5,439 bases of DNA from Paludibacteraceae bacterium. Its GTDB lineage: Bacteria; Bacteroidota; Bacteroidia; Bacteroidales; Paludibacteraceae. Position numbers and translations under genes: made by a program. Below the pieces are notes generated by a model, which ran no database searches, had not been told where the DNA came from, and worked only from the letters and a program-made list of their open reading frames with translations. The DNA lies in the NCBI GenBank assembly GCA_017646225.1, contig JAGCMZ010000117.1, positions 1 to 5,439 of the forward strand, read 5' to 3'. This document shows, in pieces, positions 1 to 5,439 of the stretch. Positions within the stretch are counted from its first letter, which is position 1, and every line of letters begins with the position of its first letter.

Positions 1-214
1 CCGACAAATCTTGGTTAACAGTTTTCAGGTTAAAATACCATCCTACGGCATCAGCACCATCGTAAAAGAAACCAGAGACCCAATTGGCAGAACTCAATAA
101 AACAGACCGTTGGTAGCCGTTGTATTGTACCAACATGATTATTGCTACCGCTTCTAGCAACAGAAACAGTAGCAATAAACCAAATCGTTTTATGAACTTC
201 AAAAGGTTCTCCAT
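1..214 (-). CDS. mreC: Rod shape-determining protein MreC, N-terminal part (runs off the window start)
   Basis: The reverse complement from 214 reads ATG and stays open for 71 codons to the window edge. The protein begins MENLLKFIKRFG, followed by a very hydrophobic segment at about residues 12-30 (LLLLFLLLEAVAIIMLV), a single membrane anchor. Next comes YNGYQRSVLLSSAN, which resembles the start of the periplasmic part of Bacteroidota MreC, and then sequence leading into the expected coiled-coil. MreC is a bitopic inner-membrane protein whose periplasmic domain scaffolds the elongasome, linking MreB to PBP2 and RodA for side-wall peptidoglycan synthesis. The start lies 23 bp after the mreB stop with no Shine-Dalgarno sequence, so translation probably follows mreB in the same transcript. 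The beta-barrel part of the protein lies outside the window. Identification rests on the N-terminal pattern plus position directly after mreB. Confidence 0.9.
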   Translation of the reverse strand, partial: MENLLKFIKRFGLLLLFLLLEAVAIIMLVQYNGYQRSVLLSSANWVSGFFYDGADAVGWYFNLKTVNQDLS

Positions 215-237
215 GCGTCAGTTGGCTAACGAAAATA

Positions 238-1260
238 TTAACGCATTAAGAACGAATATTTGTCGATATTTTTCAAAGCCAAACCTGTACCACGAGCTAC
301 AGCGTGCAATGGATCGTCTGCTACAATGAATGGAATGTTCATTTTTTCAGAGAAACGTTGGCTCAAGCCACGAAGCAAAGCGCCACCACCGGTTAGGTGA
401 ATACCATTGCGTACAATGTCCGCATACAATTCAGGAGGAGTAGCTTCTAGTGCCGAAAGGATAGCCGCCTCTATCTTAGAGATGGATTTATCCAAGCAGT
501 GAGCCACCTCTTGGTACGAAATAGGAATAGAAAGTGGCAATGCTGTCATACGGTTAGGACCTACTACCAAAAAGTCTTCTGGAACTTCGTCTTCTGGCAA
601 TTCGGTAAGAGCCGAACCTACGTTGATTTTGATCAATTCTGCAGTAGGATCGTCTACTTTAATGTTGTGCATACGACCCATGTATTCGCGGATATCGCTA
701 GTAAAATCGTCACCCGCAATACGAATAGAACGGTTGCAAACCAAACCACCCAACGAAATAACAGCAATCTCGGTTGTACCACCACCTATATCTACAATCA
801 TGTGACCTACGGGCGCTTCAACGTCTAAACCAATACCCATGGCTGCTGCCATTGGTTCAAAAATCATGTAAACGTCACGACCACCTGCGTGTTCCGAAGA
901 GTCGCGCACCGCACGAATTTCTACCTCGGTACTGCCCGATGGAATACATACAACCATACGCAACGATGGAGCAAACAAGCTGCTACGTGACGAGATTTTT
1001 TTGATAAAACCACGAATCATCATTTCGGCAGCGTCGAAGTCTGCAATCACACCGTCACGCAAAGGACGTACGGTACGAATATTGGGGTTGGCCTTACCGT
1101 GCATCATCGATGCTTTTAGACCAACAGCTTTCACGTTACCAGACGAATCAAGTGCCACAATAGATGGCTCGTCCAATACAATTTTATCGTTTTGAATGAT
1201 AATGGTGTTGGCTGTACCCAAGTCGATAGCCAACTCTTGTGTGAATGAAAATAAACCCAT
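238..1260 (-). CDS. mreB: Rod shape-determining protein MreB (bacterial actin)
   Basis: This 340-residue actin-fold ATPase forms membrane-bound filaments that orient the cell-wall elongation machinery; the length is normal for the family. Visible motifs are phosphate-1 IDLGTANT (12-19), RPLRDGVIADF (65-75), FEPMAAAMG (134-142) with the conserved Glu before Pro at 135, phosphate-2 DIGGGTTEIAV (157-167), and the adenosine motif LTGGGALLRGL (289-299). The C-terminus is the conserved RGTGLALKN...SFLMR. The short N-terminus MGLFSFTQE precedes the first strand, as usual for the family, and fixes the start. The gene begins 13 bp after the purH stop and is followed 23 bp later by mreC, so all three are probably co-transcribed. 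The leader before the ATG is AT-rich with no Shine-Dalgarno. No key residue appears to be missing. Confidence 0.98.
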   Translation of the reverse strand: MGLFSFTQELAIDLGTANTIIIQNDKIVLDEPSIVALDSSGNVKAVGLKASMMHGKANPNIRTVRPLRDGVIADFDAAEMMIRGFIKKISSRSSLFAPSLRMVVCIPSGSTEVEIRAVRDSSEHAGGRDVYMIFEPMAAAMGIGLDVEAPVGHMIVDIGGGTTEIAVISLGGLVCNRSIRIAGDDFTSDIREYMGRMHNIKVDDPTAELIKINVGSALTELPEDEVPEDFLVVGPNRMTALPLSIPISYQEVAHCLDKSISKIEAAILSALEATPPELYADIVRNGIHLTGGGALLRGLSQRFSEKMNIPFIVADDPLHAVARGTGLALKNIDKYSFLMR

Positions 1261-1273
1261 TATATGTTGTTTT

Positions 1274-2794
1274 TTAGTGTTTAAAGTGACGAATACCGGT
1301 GGTTACCATGGCAATACCGTTTTCGTTACAATAGTCGATTGATAAATTATCTTTGATAGAACCACCAGGCTGTACCACTGCATTAACACCTGCTTTTGAT
1401 GCAATTTCTACGCAATCAGGGAAGGGGAAGAATGCATCAGATGCCATAACTGCACCGTTCAAATCAAAGTTGAAAGTACCTGCTTTTTCGATGGCTTGAC
1501 GAAGTGCATCAACGCGCGAGGTTTGACCTACACCGCTAGCGCACAATTGTTTGTTTTTAGCCAATACAATAGCGTTCGATTTGGTGTGTTTTACAATTTT
1601 GTTAGCAAAAATCATGTCTTCGATTTGTGCTGCAGTAGGTTCGGTAACGGTTACGGTTTTCATTTGCTCTGCACCTTCTGTACTGTTGTCGCGATCTTGT
1701 ACCAATACGCCGTTCAAAAGCGAACGGAATTGTTTTTCGGGACGTGCAAATGGTTTTTGAATCAAGATGATGCGGTTTTTCTTTTGCGACAAAATTTCTA
1801 GCGCATCCATGTCGTAATCGGGAGCAATGATTACTTCAAAGAAAATTTTGTTAATTTCTTCGGCAGTTGCTTTATCGATAGGAGCATTGGCAATCAATAC
1901 ACCACCAAAAGCAGAAACGGGGTCGCCAGCCAAAGCATCGTTCCAAGCTTCTAACAAAGTAGGACGCGAAGCCAAACCGCAAGCATTGTTGTGTTTTAGG
2001 ATAGCAAAAGTAATGTCATCGAATTCCGAAATTAGGTTGATAGCCGAGTCGATGTCTAGCAAGTTGTTGTAAGAAATTTCTTTTCCTTGCAATTGTTCGA
2101 ACATATCGTCAAAGTTGCCGTAGAAATAACCTTTTTGGTGTGGGTTTTCGCCGTAACGCAAGGTTTTAGCATCGTCTTTTGCATAACGGAAAGCACTGCT
2201 ATTGCCACCATCAAAGTAGTTGAAAATAGCTGAATCGTACAACGACGATACAGCAAATGCTTCTTTCGCAAAGAATTTACGTTGTTCCAAAGTACTTTGT
2301 GCGCCGTTTTCTTCTAGCATGTCCATCAATGGAGCATATTGAGCTTGCGATGCCACAATTACCACATCGGCAAAGTTTTTAGCAGCAGCACGGATGAGTG
2401 AAATGCCACCTATGTCAATTTTTTCAATGATGTCTTGTTCAGGAGCACCCGATGCAACGGTTTTTTCGAAAGGATACAAATCGACAATTACCAAGTCAAT
2501 TTCTGGAATCTCGTATTGAGCAATTTGTGCTTGGTCGGTTTCGTTATCACGACGGCACAAAATACCACCAAATACTTTGGGGTGAAGGGTCTTTACACGA
2601 CCTCCTAAGATAGAAGGATACGAAGTTAGGTCTTCTACAGCATCGCAAGGAACGCCCAACGATTCAACAAAGCTTTGAGTACCTCCTGTTGACAAGATGC
2701 GAACACCTTCGGCATGTAGTTTTAATACAATTTTGTCTAGGTTTTCTTTGTGAAAAACCGAAATTAACGCAGTTTTAATCTTTTTGTTGTCCAT
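1274..2794 (-). CDS. purH: Bifunctional AICAR transformylase / IMP cyclohydrolase PurH
   Basis: This cytoplasmic enzyme catalyses the last two steps of de novo IMP synthesis: formylation of AICAR by 10-formyl-THF to FAICAR, then ring closure to IMP. At 506 residues it is full length for a bacterial PurH. The N-terminal MGS-like cyclohydrolase domain (about 1-195) shows ILSTGGT (33-39) and GGRVKTLHPK (64-73), with the conserved Lys at 68. The transformylase domain shows RYGENPHQ (213-220), the catalytic Lys-His pair in KHNNACG (267-273), SAFGGV (294-299), KSNAIV (405-410), GVGQTSRVDA (421-430), SDAFFPF (452-458) and QPGGSIKD (475-482). The C-terminus RHFKH is the usual family ending. The start is set by MDNKKIKTALISVF at the normal domain edge. 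A candidate -7 box lies 40 bp upstream. mreB follows after 13 bp, and upstream thyA-folA maintain the folate pool this enzyme draws on. Confidence 0.98.
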   Translation of the reverse strand: MDNKKIKTALISVFHKENLDKIVLKLHAEGVRILSTGGTQSFVESLGVPCDAVEDLTSYPSILGGRVKTLHPKVFGGILCRRDNETDQAQIAQYEIPEIDLVIVDLYPFEKTVASGAPEQDIIEKIDIGGISLIRAAAKNFADVVIVASQAQYAPLMDMLEENGAQSTLEQRKFFAKEAFAVSSLYDSAIFNYFDGGNSSAFRYAKDDAKTLRYGENPHQKGYFYGNFDDMFEQLQGKEISYNNLLDIDSAINLISEFDDITFAILKHNNACGLASRPTLLEAWNDALAGDPVSAFGGVLIANAPIDKATAEEINKIFFEVIIAPDYDMDALEILSQKKNRIILIQKPFARPEKQFRSLLNGVLVQDRDNSTEGAEQMKTVTVTEPTAAQIEDMIFANKIVKHTKSNAIVLAKNKQLCASGVGQTSRVDALRQAIEKAGTFNFDLNGAVMASDAFFPFPDCVEIASKAGVNAVVQPGGSIKDNLSIDYCNENGIAMVTTGIRHFKH

Positions 2795-2834
2795 AACTAT
2801 TTTGTGTGTGTTTATACAAAAATGCTTATGGGTA

Positions 2835-2842
2835 CAAAACTA
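2835..2842 (-). promoter_or_regulatory. Candidate Bacteroidota -7 promoter box for purH-mreB-mreC
   Basis: On the minus strand this octamer reads TAGTTTTG, an exact match to the Bacteroidota -7 consensus TAnnTTTG. It lies 40 bp upstream of the purH ATG, which would give a 5' UTR of roughly 35 nt. A matching -33 TTTG at the usual 17-23 bp spacing is not visible, so the call rests on one element in an AT-rich gap, where chance matches are not rare. Its position directly after the folA hairpin and U-run fits a new transcription unit starting here. Confidence 0.4.
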
Positions 2843-2843
2843 C

Positions 2844-2865
2844 AAAAAAACTACTAAACAGCAGT
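2844..2865 (-). terminator. Probable intrinsic terminator after folA
   Basis: Read as RNA on the minus strand, ACUGCU (2865-2860) can pair with AGUAGU (2855-2850) across a GUUU loop, giving six pairs including one G-U, followed at once by six U residues (2849-2844). The shape is that of a Rho-independent terminator, and it sits 45 bp after the folA stop. The stem is short and has only two G-C pairs, so it may leak and let some transcription into purH. Confidence 0.42.
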
Positions 2866-2872
2866 GTTTGTG

Positions 2873-2891
2873 TTATCTATGAAATAGATAA
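2873..2891. repeat. Perfect 19-bp palindrome between folA and purH
   Basis: The arms TTATCTAT and ATAGATAA are exact reverse complements separated by 3 bp. The palindrome lies 19 bp after the folA stop and 30 bp upstream of the candidate purH -7 box, centred near -50 relative to the start site that box would predict. That is a plausible place for a dimeric regulator. It could equally be a weak AT-only hairpin at the 3' end of the thyA-folA mRNA. The symmetry is seen directly; any function is inference. Confidence 0.8.
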
Positions 2892-2910
2892 ATTTACGGA
2901 TTGTTAATAA

Positions 2911-3402
2911 CTATTTGCTTCTTTGGTAGGTAATAAAAGCAAAATCGTGCGCATGTCGTTCATCGGCTGTATGCTTCTCTTCGTTTACCGATGTCCAAAT
3001 GGCCGTATCAATGACAGGAAAGAAGGCGTCTGCATCAAAGCGAGCGGCTATTTGGGTGATTTCAAGCACGTCGGCATTCGCAATGGTCTGTTTGTAGATG
3101 TTTTCGCCACCAATTACAAAAACCTCATCCTCCGATTCACAAGCAGCGAATGCAGTATCTATAGAATTAAACACCTCGCAATTCGCCAATGTTAAATTCG
3201 CTTGCCTTGAAATCACAATATTTCGACGTTTGGGCAAGGCACCGCCAGGCAACGAATCGAAGGTTTTACGGCCCATAATAACCGTTTTTCCTTGCGTTAA
3301 CTGCTTAAAATGCTTCAAATCGGCGGGCAAATGACACAACAATTGGTTGTCTTTACCAATGGCACCGTTTAGATCTATCGCAGCTATGAGTATTATTTTC
3401 AT
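2911..3402 (-). CDS. folA: Dihydrofolate reductase
   Basis: This cytoplasmic enzyme reduces 7,8-dihydrofolate to tetrahydrofolate with NADPH, regenerating the cofactor oxidised by ThyA. The 163 residues match the usual bacterial FolA length (about 160-170). Visible landmarks are the Rossmann-like first strand and Met20-type loop IAAIDLNGAIGKDNQLL (6-22), LPADLKHFK (25-33) with the catalytic acid Asp28, the cofactor-binding VIMGRKTFDSL (41-51), LPKRRNIVIS (56-65), and VIGGENIY (96-103). The C-terminal strand region HDFAFITYQ (152-160) is present. One oddity is Cys23 where most family members have Trp (Trp22 in E. coli); Tyr or Phe may also occur at this site in related bacteria. The start at 3402 is supported by the conserved MKIILIAAID opening and a purine-rich tract just upstream. 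The gene lies 30 bp after thyA, forming the common thyA-folA pair. It is the likely target of trimethoprim-type antifolates. Confidence 0.97.
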   Translation of the reverse strand: MKIILIAAIDLNGAIGKDNQLLCHLPADLKHFKQLTQGKTVIMGRKTFDSLPGGALPKRRNIVISRQANLTLANCEVFNSIDTAFAACESEDEVFVIGGENIYKQTIANADVLEITQIAARFDADAFFPVIDTAIWTSVNEEKHTADERHAHDFAFITYQRSK

Positions 3403-3420
3403 GACTCTCCTTTCTCCTTT
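3403..3420 (-). promoter_or_regulatory. Doubled Shine-Dalgarno tract of folA
   Basis: On the minus strand two adjacent AAAGGAG copies (3420-3414 and 3413-3407) end 11 and 4 nt before the folA ATG. Both match the anti-Shine-Dalgarno core. The leaders of thyA, purH, mreB and mreC show no such tract, which is the normal state in Bacteroidota, so folA stands out here. The tract supports 3402 as the true start. Its strength in this phylum is uncertain because the 16S rRNA tail is often sequestered there. Confidence 0.65.
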
Positions 3421-3432
3421 ATCAACTCTCCA

Positions 3433-4227
3433 CTACACAGACACCACGCCCTTGATGTGGGGATGCGCTTCGTAGCCTACCAATTCAAAATCGTCGTAAG
3501 TAAAATCAAAAATCGATTTTACATTAGGATTGATTTTCATTTGAGGCAAGGGTTTAGGATCGCGCGATAGCTGCTCTTTTACTTGCTCCAAGTGGTTTAG
3601 GTATACATGAGCATCGCCCAAAGTATGTACAAAATCGCCCTCTTGCAAACCACATACTTGTGCCATCATTTTAAGCAACAAAGCATACGATGCAATGTTG
3701 AAAGGAACACCCAAAAAGGTATCGGCGCTGCGTTGGTACAATTGCAAACTTAGCTTGCCATCGGCCACATAAAATTGGAAGAAAGCATGGCAAGGAGCTA
3801 GGTTCATGTTGTCCAAATCGGCCACGTTCCAAGCGCTAACAATGATGCGGCGCGAATCGGGATTGTTTTTAATGGTATCGACCGCTTGTTGAATTTGATC
3901 TACAAAACCACCCTTGTAATCGGGCCAAGAACGCCATTGATAGCCGTAAATATGACCCAAATCGCCATTTTCATCGGCCCACTCGTTCCAAATACGTACC
4001 CCATTATCTTGTAGGTATTTTACATTGGTATCACCTTTTAAGAACCACAACAGCTCGTGAATAATGGACTTTAAGTGCAGCTTTTTGGTGGTTACCAAGG
4101 GGAAACCATCGGCCATGTTAAAACGCATTTGGTGGCCAAATACACTAATGGTACCCGTACCCGTGCGGTCTTCCTTTTGGGTACCTTCAGTCATAATTCT
4201 GTCTAGTAGATCAAGGTATTGTTTCAT
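3433..4227 (-). CDS. thyA: Thymidylate synthase (folate-dependent, ThyA type)
   Basis: This cytoplasmic homodimer methylates dUMP to dTMP using 5,10-methylene-THF, releasing dihydrofolate. The 264 residues equal the length of E. coli ThyA and the numbering coincides. The sequence shows EDRTGTGT (19-26) with phosphate-binding Arg21, [20 protein letters not shown] (48-67), WNEWAD (80-85), the [11 protein letters not shown] segment (124-134) with Arg126 and Arg127, the catalytic Cys146 in [10 protein letters not shown] (143-152), QRSAD (165-169) with Arg166 and Asp169, and [14 protein letters not shown] (171-184) with Asn177. The opening [11 protein letters not shown] matches the family start, so 4227 is firm. 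folA follows after 30 bp and recycles the DHF made here. The leader upstream is AT-rich, has no Shine-Dalgarno, and carries a three-unit 8-bp repeat. I could not find a convincing TTTG/TAnnTTTG promoter in the 96-bp gap. A flavin-dependent ThyX is excluded by the motifs. Confidence 0.99.
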   Translation of the reverse strand: MKQYLDLLDRIMTEGTQKEDRTGTGTISVFGHQMRFNMADGFPLVTTKKLHLKSIIHELLWFLKGDTNVKYLQDNGVRIWNEWADENGDLGHIYGYQWRSWPDYKGGFVDQIQQAVDTIKNNPDSRRIIVSAWNVADLDNMNLAPCHAFFQFYVADGKLSLQLYQRSADTFLGVPFNIASYALLLKMMAQVCGLQEGDFVHTLGDAHVYLNHLEQVKEQLSRDPKPLPQMKINPNVKSIFDFTYDDFELVGYEAHPHIKGVVSV

Positions 4228-4240
4228 AATATTTATTTTG

Positions 4241-4264
4241 ACTAATCGCTTAATCGACTAATCG
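4241..4264. repeat. Three tandem 8-bp units in the thyA leader
   Basis: The plus strand reads ACTAATCG, CTTAATCG, ACTAATCG with no gaps; units one and three are identical and the middle differs at two positions. On the coding (minus) strand the shared core is CGATTA. The array ends 13 nt before the thyA ATG, so it lies in the leader or promoter of thyA-folA. It may be a regulator-binding array, a slippage-prone repeat, or chance in AT-rich DNA; the sequence alone does not decide. Confidence 0.75.
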
Positions 4265-4298
4265 GTTATTTGATTCTTGTAGATAAATAAAATGTTGT

Positions 4299-4324
4299 AA
4301 TTCAAGGCTTGCGCTGCCTGAATT
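4299..4324 (-). terminator. Imperfect hairpin at the end of the OmpA-family gene
   Basis: On the minus strand AATTCAGGC (4324-4316) pairs with GCCTTGAATT (4308-4299) across a 7-nt loop, leaving one bulged base, and begins within the stop codon of the OmpA-family gene. The downstream sequence is T-rich (ATTTTATTTAT) but the run starts only after about five other bases, so it is not a classic intrinsic terminator. A transcript-end or mRNA-stabilising role is likely; strict termination is uncertain. Confidence 0.42.
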
Positions 4325-5439
4325 TAAAATAATTTATAGGTGGTTTTTAAAACCTTAAACTCCGTACGACGATTAATTTGGTTGGCAATCTCTTGCTGTT
4401 CGCTGTTCAGCTTAGCAATAAAGGCTTCGTCTAATGGCACTTTGTAACGCAAGAAACGGTACTTGGTAGCCAACTCTTTGTCGGGCACAACAGGAACGGA
4501 TTTTCCGTACCCTTTGGCAGTTAGACGTTCTTTTTCAATGCCTTTGGCTGTTAAATAGTTTACCACCGATTGCGCACGTTCTTCCGATAGCTTGATATTG
4601 GCCTCTTCGGTACCTACGTAGTCGGTATGGGCGCCAATTTCGATGGTAATGTTGGGGTTATCGTTCAACAATGTAACCAACGCATCCAGCCCTGCCGACG
4701 ATTCGGGTGTCAACTCTGCCGACCCAAATTTATAAAAAATATTTTCCATTTTAACCGGTTTGTTCACCGAAGTTAATTTAAAATCAACGGAAAATTCTTT
4801 ATTCTCTTCTATATCAGGAACTTCTACGGTTGCTTTTTGATTCAAGAATCCGCGGCAAGCACCCATCATCACATATTTGGTGCCACGTTTCAAATGGTAA
4901 GAGAACGTGCCGTTTTTCTTGGGTTGAATGGTTTCGATGGTACCATCGTTGCCCACCAGCTTGATGCGAGCATCGCCCAAACCTTCGCCGTTAGCATCGG
5001 TAATGGTACCTGTCATTAAGTACACCAACTCGGGTTGATAGAAACTAAATATATGATCGTAGAACTTTTTATCGTTTCGATTCGACGAAAAGAACCCACG
5101 GTTTTCGTTTCCGGCAAAGGTAATGCCAAAATCGTCTGCCGACGAGTTGATAGGAGCAGGCAATAACACCACATCCCATTTATCTGGCTCGGCGCTGAGT
5201 GTTTTAGGTAGGAGGCTGGCTTCAAAAATATCCAACCCGCCCATGCCTCCATGGCCATCGGACGAGAAATACAACCTTCCATCGGGACGGAAAGAAGGGA
5301 ACATTTCATCGGCCTCTGTATTGATGGTTTTTCCTAAATTTTCGGGTTCACCCCACTCTTCGCCCAGCTTTTCGCTGCGCCAAATATCCTTGCCACCCTT
5401 ACCGCCTGGCATATCCGATACATAGTACAAATACCTGCC
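4324..5439 (-). CDS. PD40 / carboxypeptidase-regulatory / OmpA-domain envelope protein, PorE-like (C-terminal 371 residues)
   Basis: The frame is open through the window end, so the start lies outside; the TTG at 5430 is an internal Leu. Counting visible residues from 1, there are PD40-type beta-propeller repeats, LYYVSDMPGGKGGKDIW (4-20) and LYFSSDGHGGMGGLDIF (56-72), plus a weaker one near RGFFSSNR (114-121). A carboxypeptidase-regulatory-like domain follows (about 142-223, from MTGTITDANGEGLGDA). The OmpA C-terminal peptidoglycan-binding domain (about 232-364) shows IFYKFGSAEL, HTDYVG with Asp273 and LSEERA with Arg288, the residues that bind diaminopimelate in OmpA, then GYGKS and NRRTEFKVL. 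A 40-residue insertion before NRRTEF is typical of Bacteroidota versions. The family anchors outer-membrane assemblies to the cell wall. PorE of the type IX secretion system has this domain order with an N-terminal TPR and lipobox, but paralogues are common and those regions are not visible, so the specific role is open. Confidence 0.93.
   Translation of the reverse strand, partial: GRYLYYVSDMPGGKGGKDIWRSEKLGEEWGEPENLGKTINTEADEMFPSFRPDGRLYFSSDGHGGMGGLDIFEASLLPKTLSAEPDKWDVVLLPAPINSSADDFGITFAGNENRGFFSSNRNDKKFYDHIFSFYQPELVYLMTGTITDANGEGLGDARIKLVGNDGTIETIQPKKNGTFSYHLKRGTKYVMMGACRGFLNQKATVEVPDIEENKEFSVDFKLTSVNKPVKMENIFYKFGSAELTPESSAGLDALVTLLNDNPNITIEIGAHTDYVGTEEANIKLSEERAQSVVNYLTAKGIEKERLTAKGYGKSVPVVPDKELATKYRFLRYKVPLDEAFIAKLNSEQQEIANQINRRTEFKVLKTTYKLF

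Noticed and set aside
120..329. Plus-strand open frame of 69 codons across the mreB-mreC junction
   Set aside because: It is antisense to the ends of two genes supported by family motifs and resembles no known small protein.
499..828. Plus-strand open frame of 109 codons inside mreB
   Set aside because: It lies wholly antisense to a clear mreB, has no recognisable domain, and its composition fits a shadow of the conserved minus-strand gene.
238..1260. Phe instead of Glu at the first position of the MreB EEPMAAA motif
   Set aside because: The functional Glu next to Pro (Glu135) is kept, and an aromatic residue before it is, as I recall, usual in Bacteroidota MreB.
4281..4308. Promoter for thyA from CTTG (4306-4309 on the minus strand) and TATCTACA about 17 bp later
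   Set aside because: The -7 half matches TAnnTTTG poorly beyond the TA, and the -33 half overlaps the 3' hairpin of the upstream gene; too weak to list.
5016..5309. Minus-strand open frame of 97 codons inside the OmpA-family gene
   Set aside because: It overlaps the PD40 and carboxypeptidase-regulatory coding region in another frame; the main frame carries all conserved motifs.
4324..5430. A complete OmpA-family gene starting at the TTG at 5430
   Set aside because: The frame stays open to 5439 and the codons before the TTG (Gly-Arg-Tyr) complete a PD40 repeat, so the TTG is internal and the gene is cut by the window edge.
1..5439. Mobile element, CRISPR array, tRNA/rRNA, riboswitch or new defence system
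   Set aside because: No transposase, long inverted repeats, spaced direct repeats or RNA gene signatures were seen; coding sequence fills nearly all the window with core genes.

Overview
The window reads as ordinary core chromosome from a member of the Bacteroidota, most likely class Bacteroidia. The evidence is the gene order purH-mreB-mreC, a PD40/carboxypeptidase-regulatory/OmpA-type surface protein with the phylum's characteristic C-terminal block, AT-rich leaders mostly without Shine-Dalgarno sequences, and a TAnnTTTG-type -7 box ahead of purH. PurH and the DHFR also resemble Bacteroides-type proteins as I remember them. No database search was possible, so genus is left open.

Every gene is on the minus strand, so transcription runs from high to low coordinates. 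In that order: the 3' part of an OmpA-family envelope protein (4324-5439, cut by the window end); thyA (3433-4227); folA (2911-3402); purH (1274-2794); mreB (238-1260); and the first 71 codons of mreC (1-214, cut by the window start). The longest gap between genes is 116 bp, so no gene-free stretch exceeds 300 bp.

The layout suggests three transcription blocks. The OmpA-family gene ends in an imperfect hairpin. thyA and folA, 30 bp apart, form a dTMP/folate pair: ThyA turns 5,10-methylene-THF into DHF and FolA reduces it back to THF. A short hairpin with a U-run after folA is a plausible terminator, and a -7 promoter element lies directly after it. purH, mreB and mreC then follow with gaps of 13 and 23 bp and look like one operon joining the last two steps of IMP synthesis (PurH also uses a folate cofactor) to the cell-elongation machinery. 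mreD, a PBP2 gene and rodA would be expected beyond the window start.

I found no mobile element, CRISPR array, RNA gene, phage gene or defence system, and nothing that amounts to an undescribed system. The items worth a second look are small: a doubled Shine-Dalgarno tract before folA in an otherwise SD-poor setting, a three-unit 8-bp repeat in the thyA leader, a perfect 19-bp palindrome upstream of purH, a compact terminator/promoter junction, a Cys at the usual Trp site of DHFR, and the possible PorE-like (type IX secretion) identity of the OmpA-family protein.
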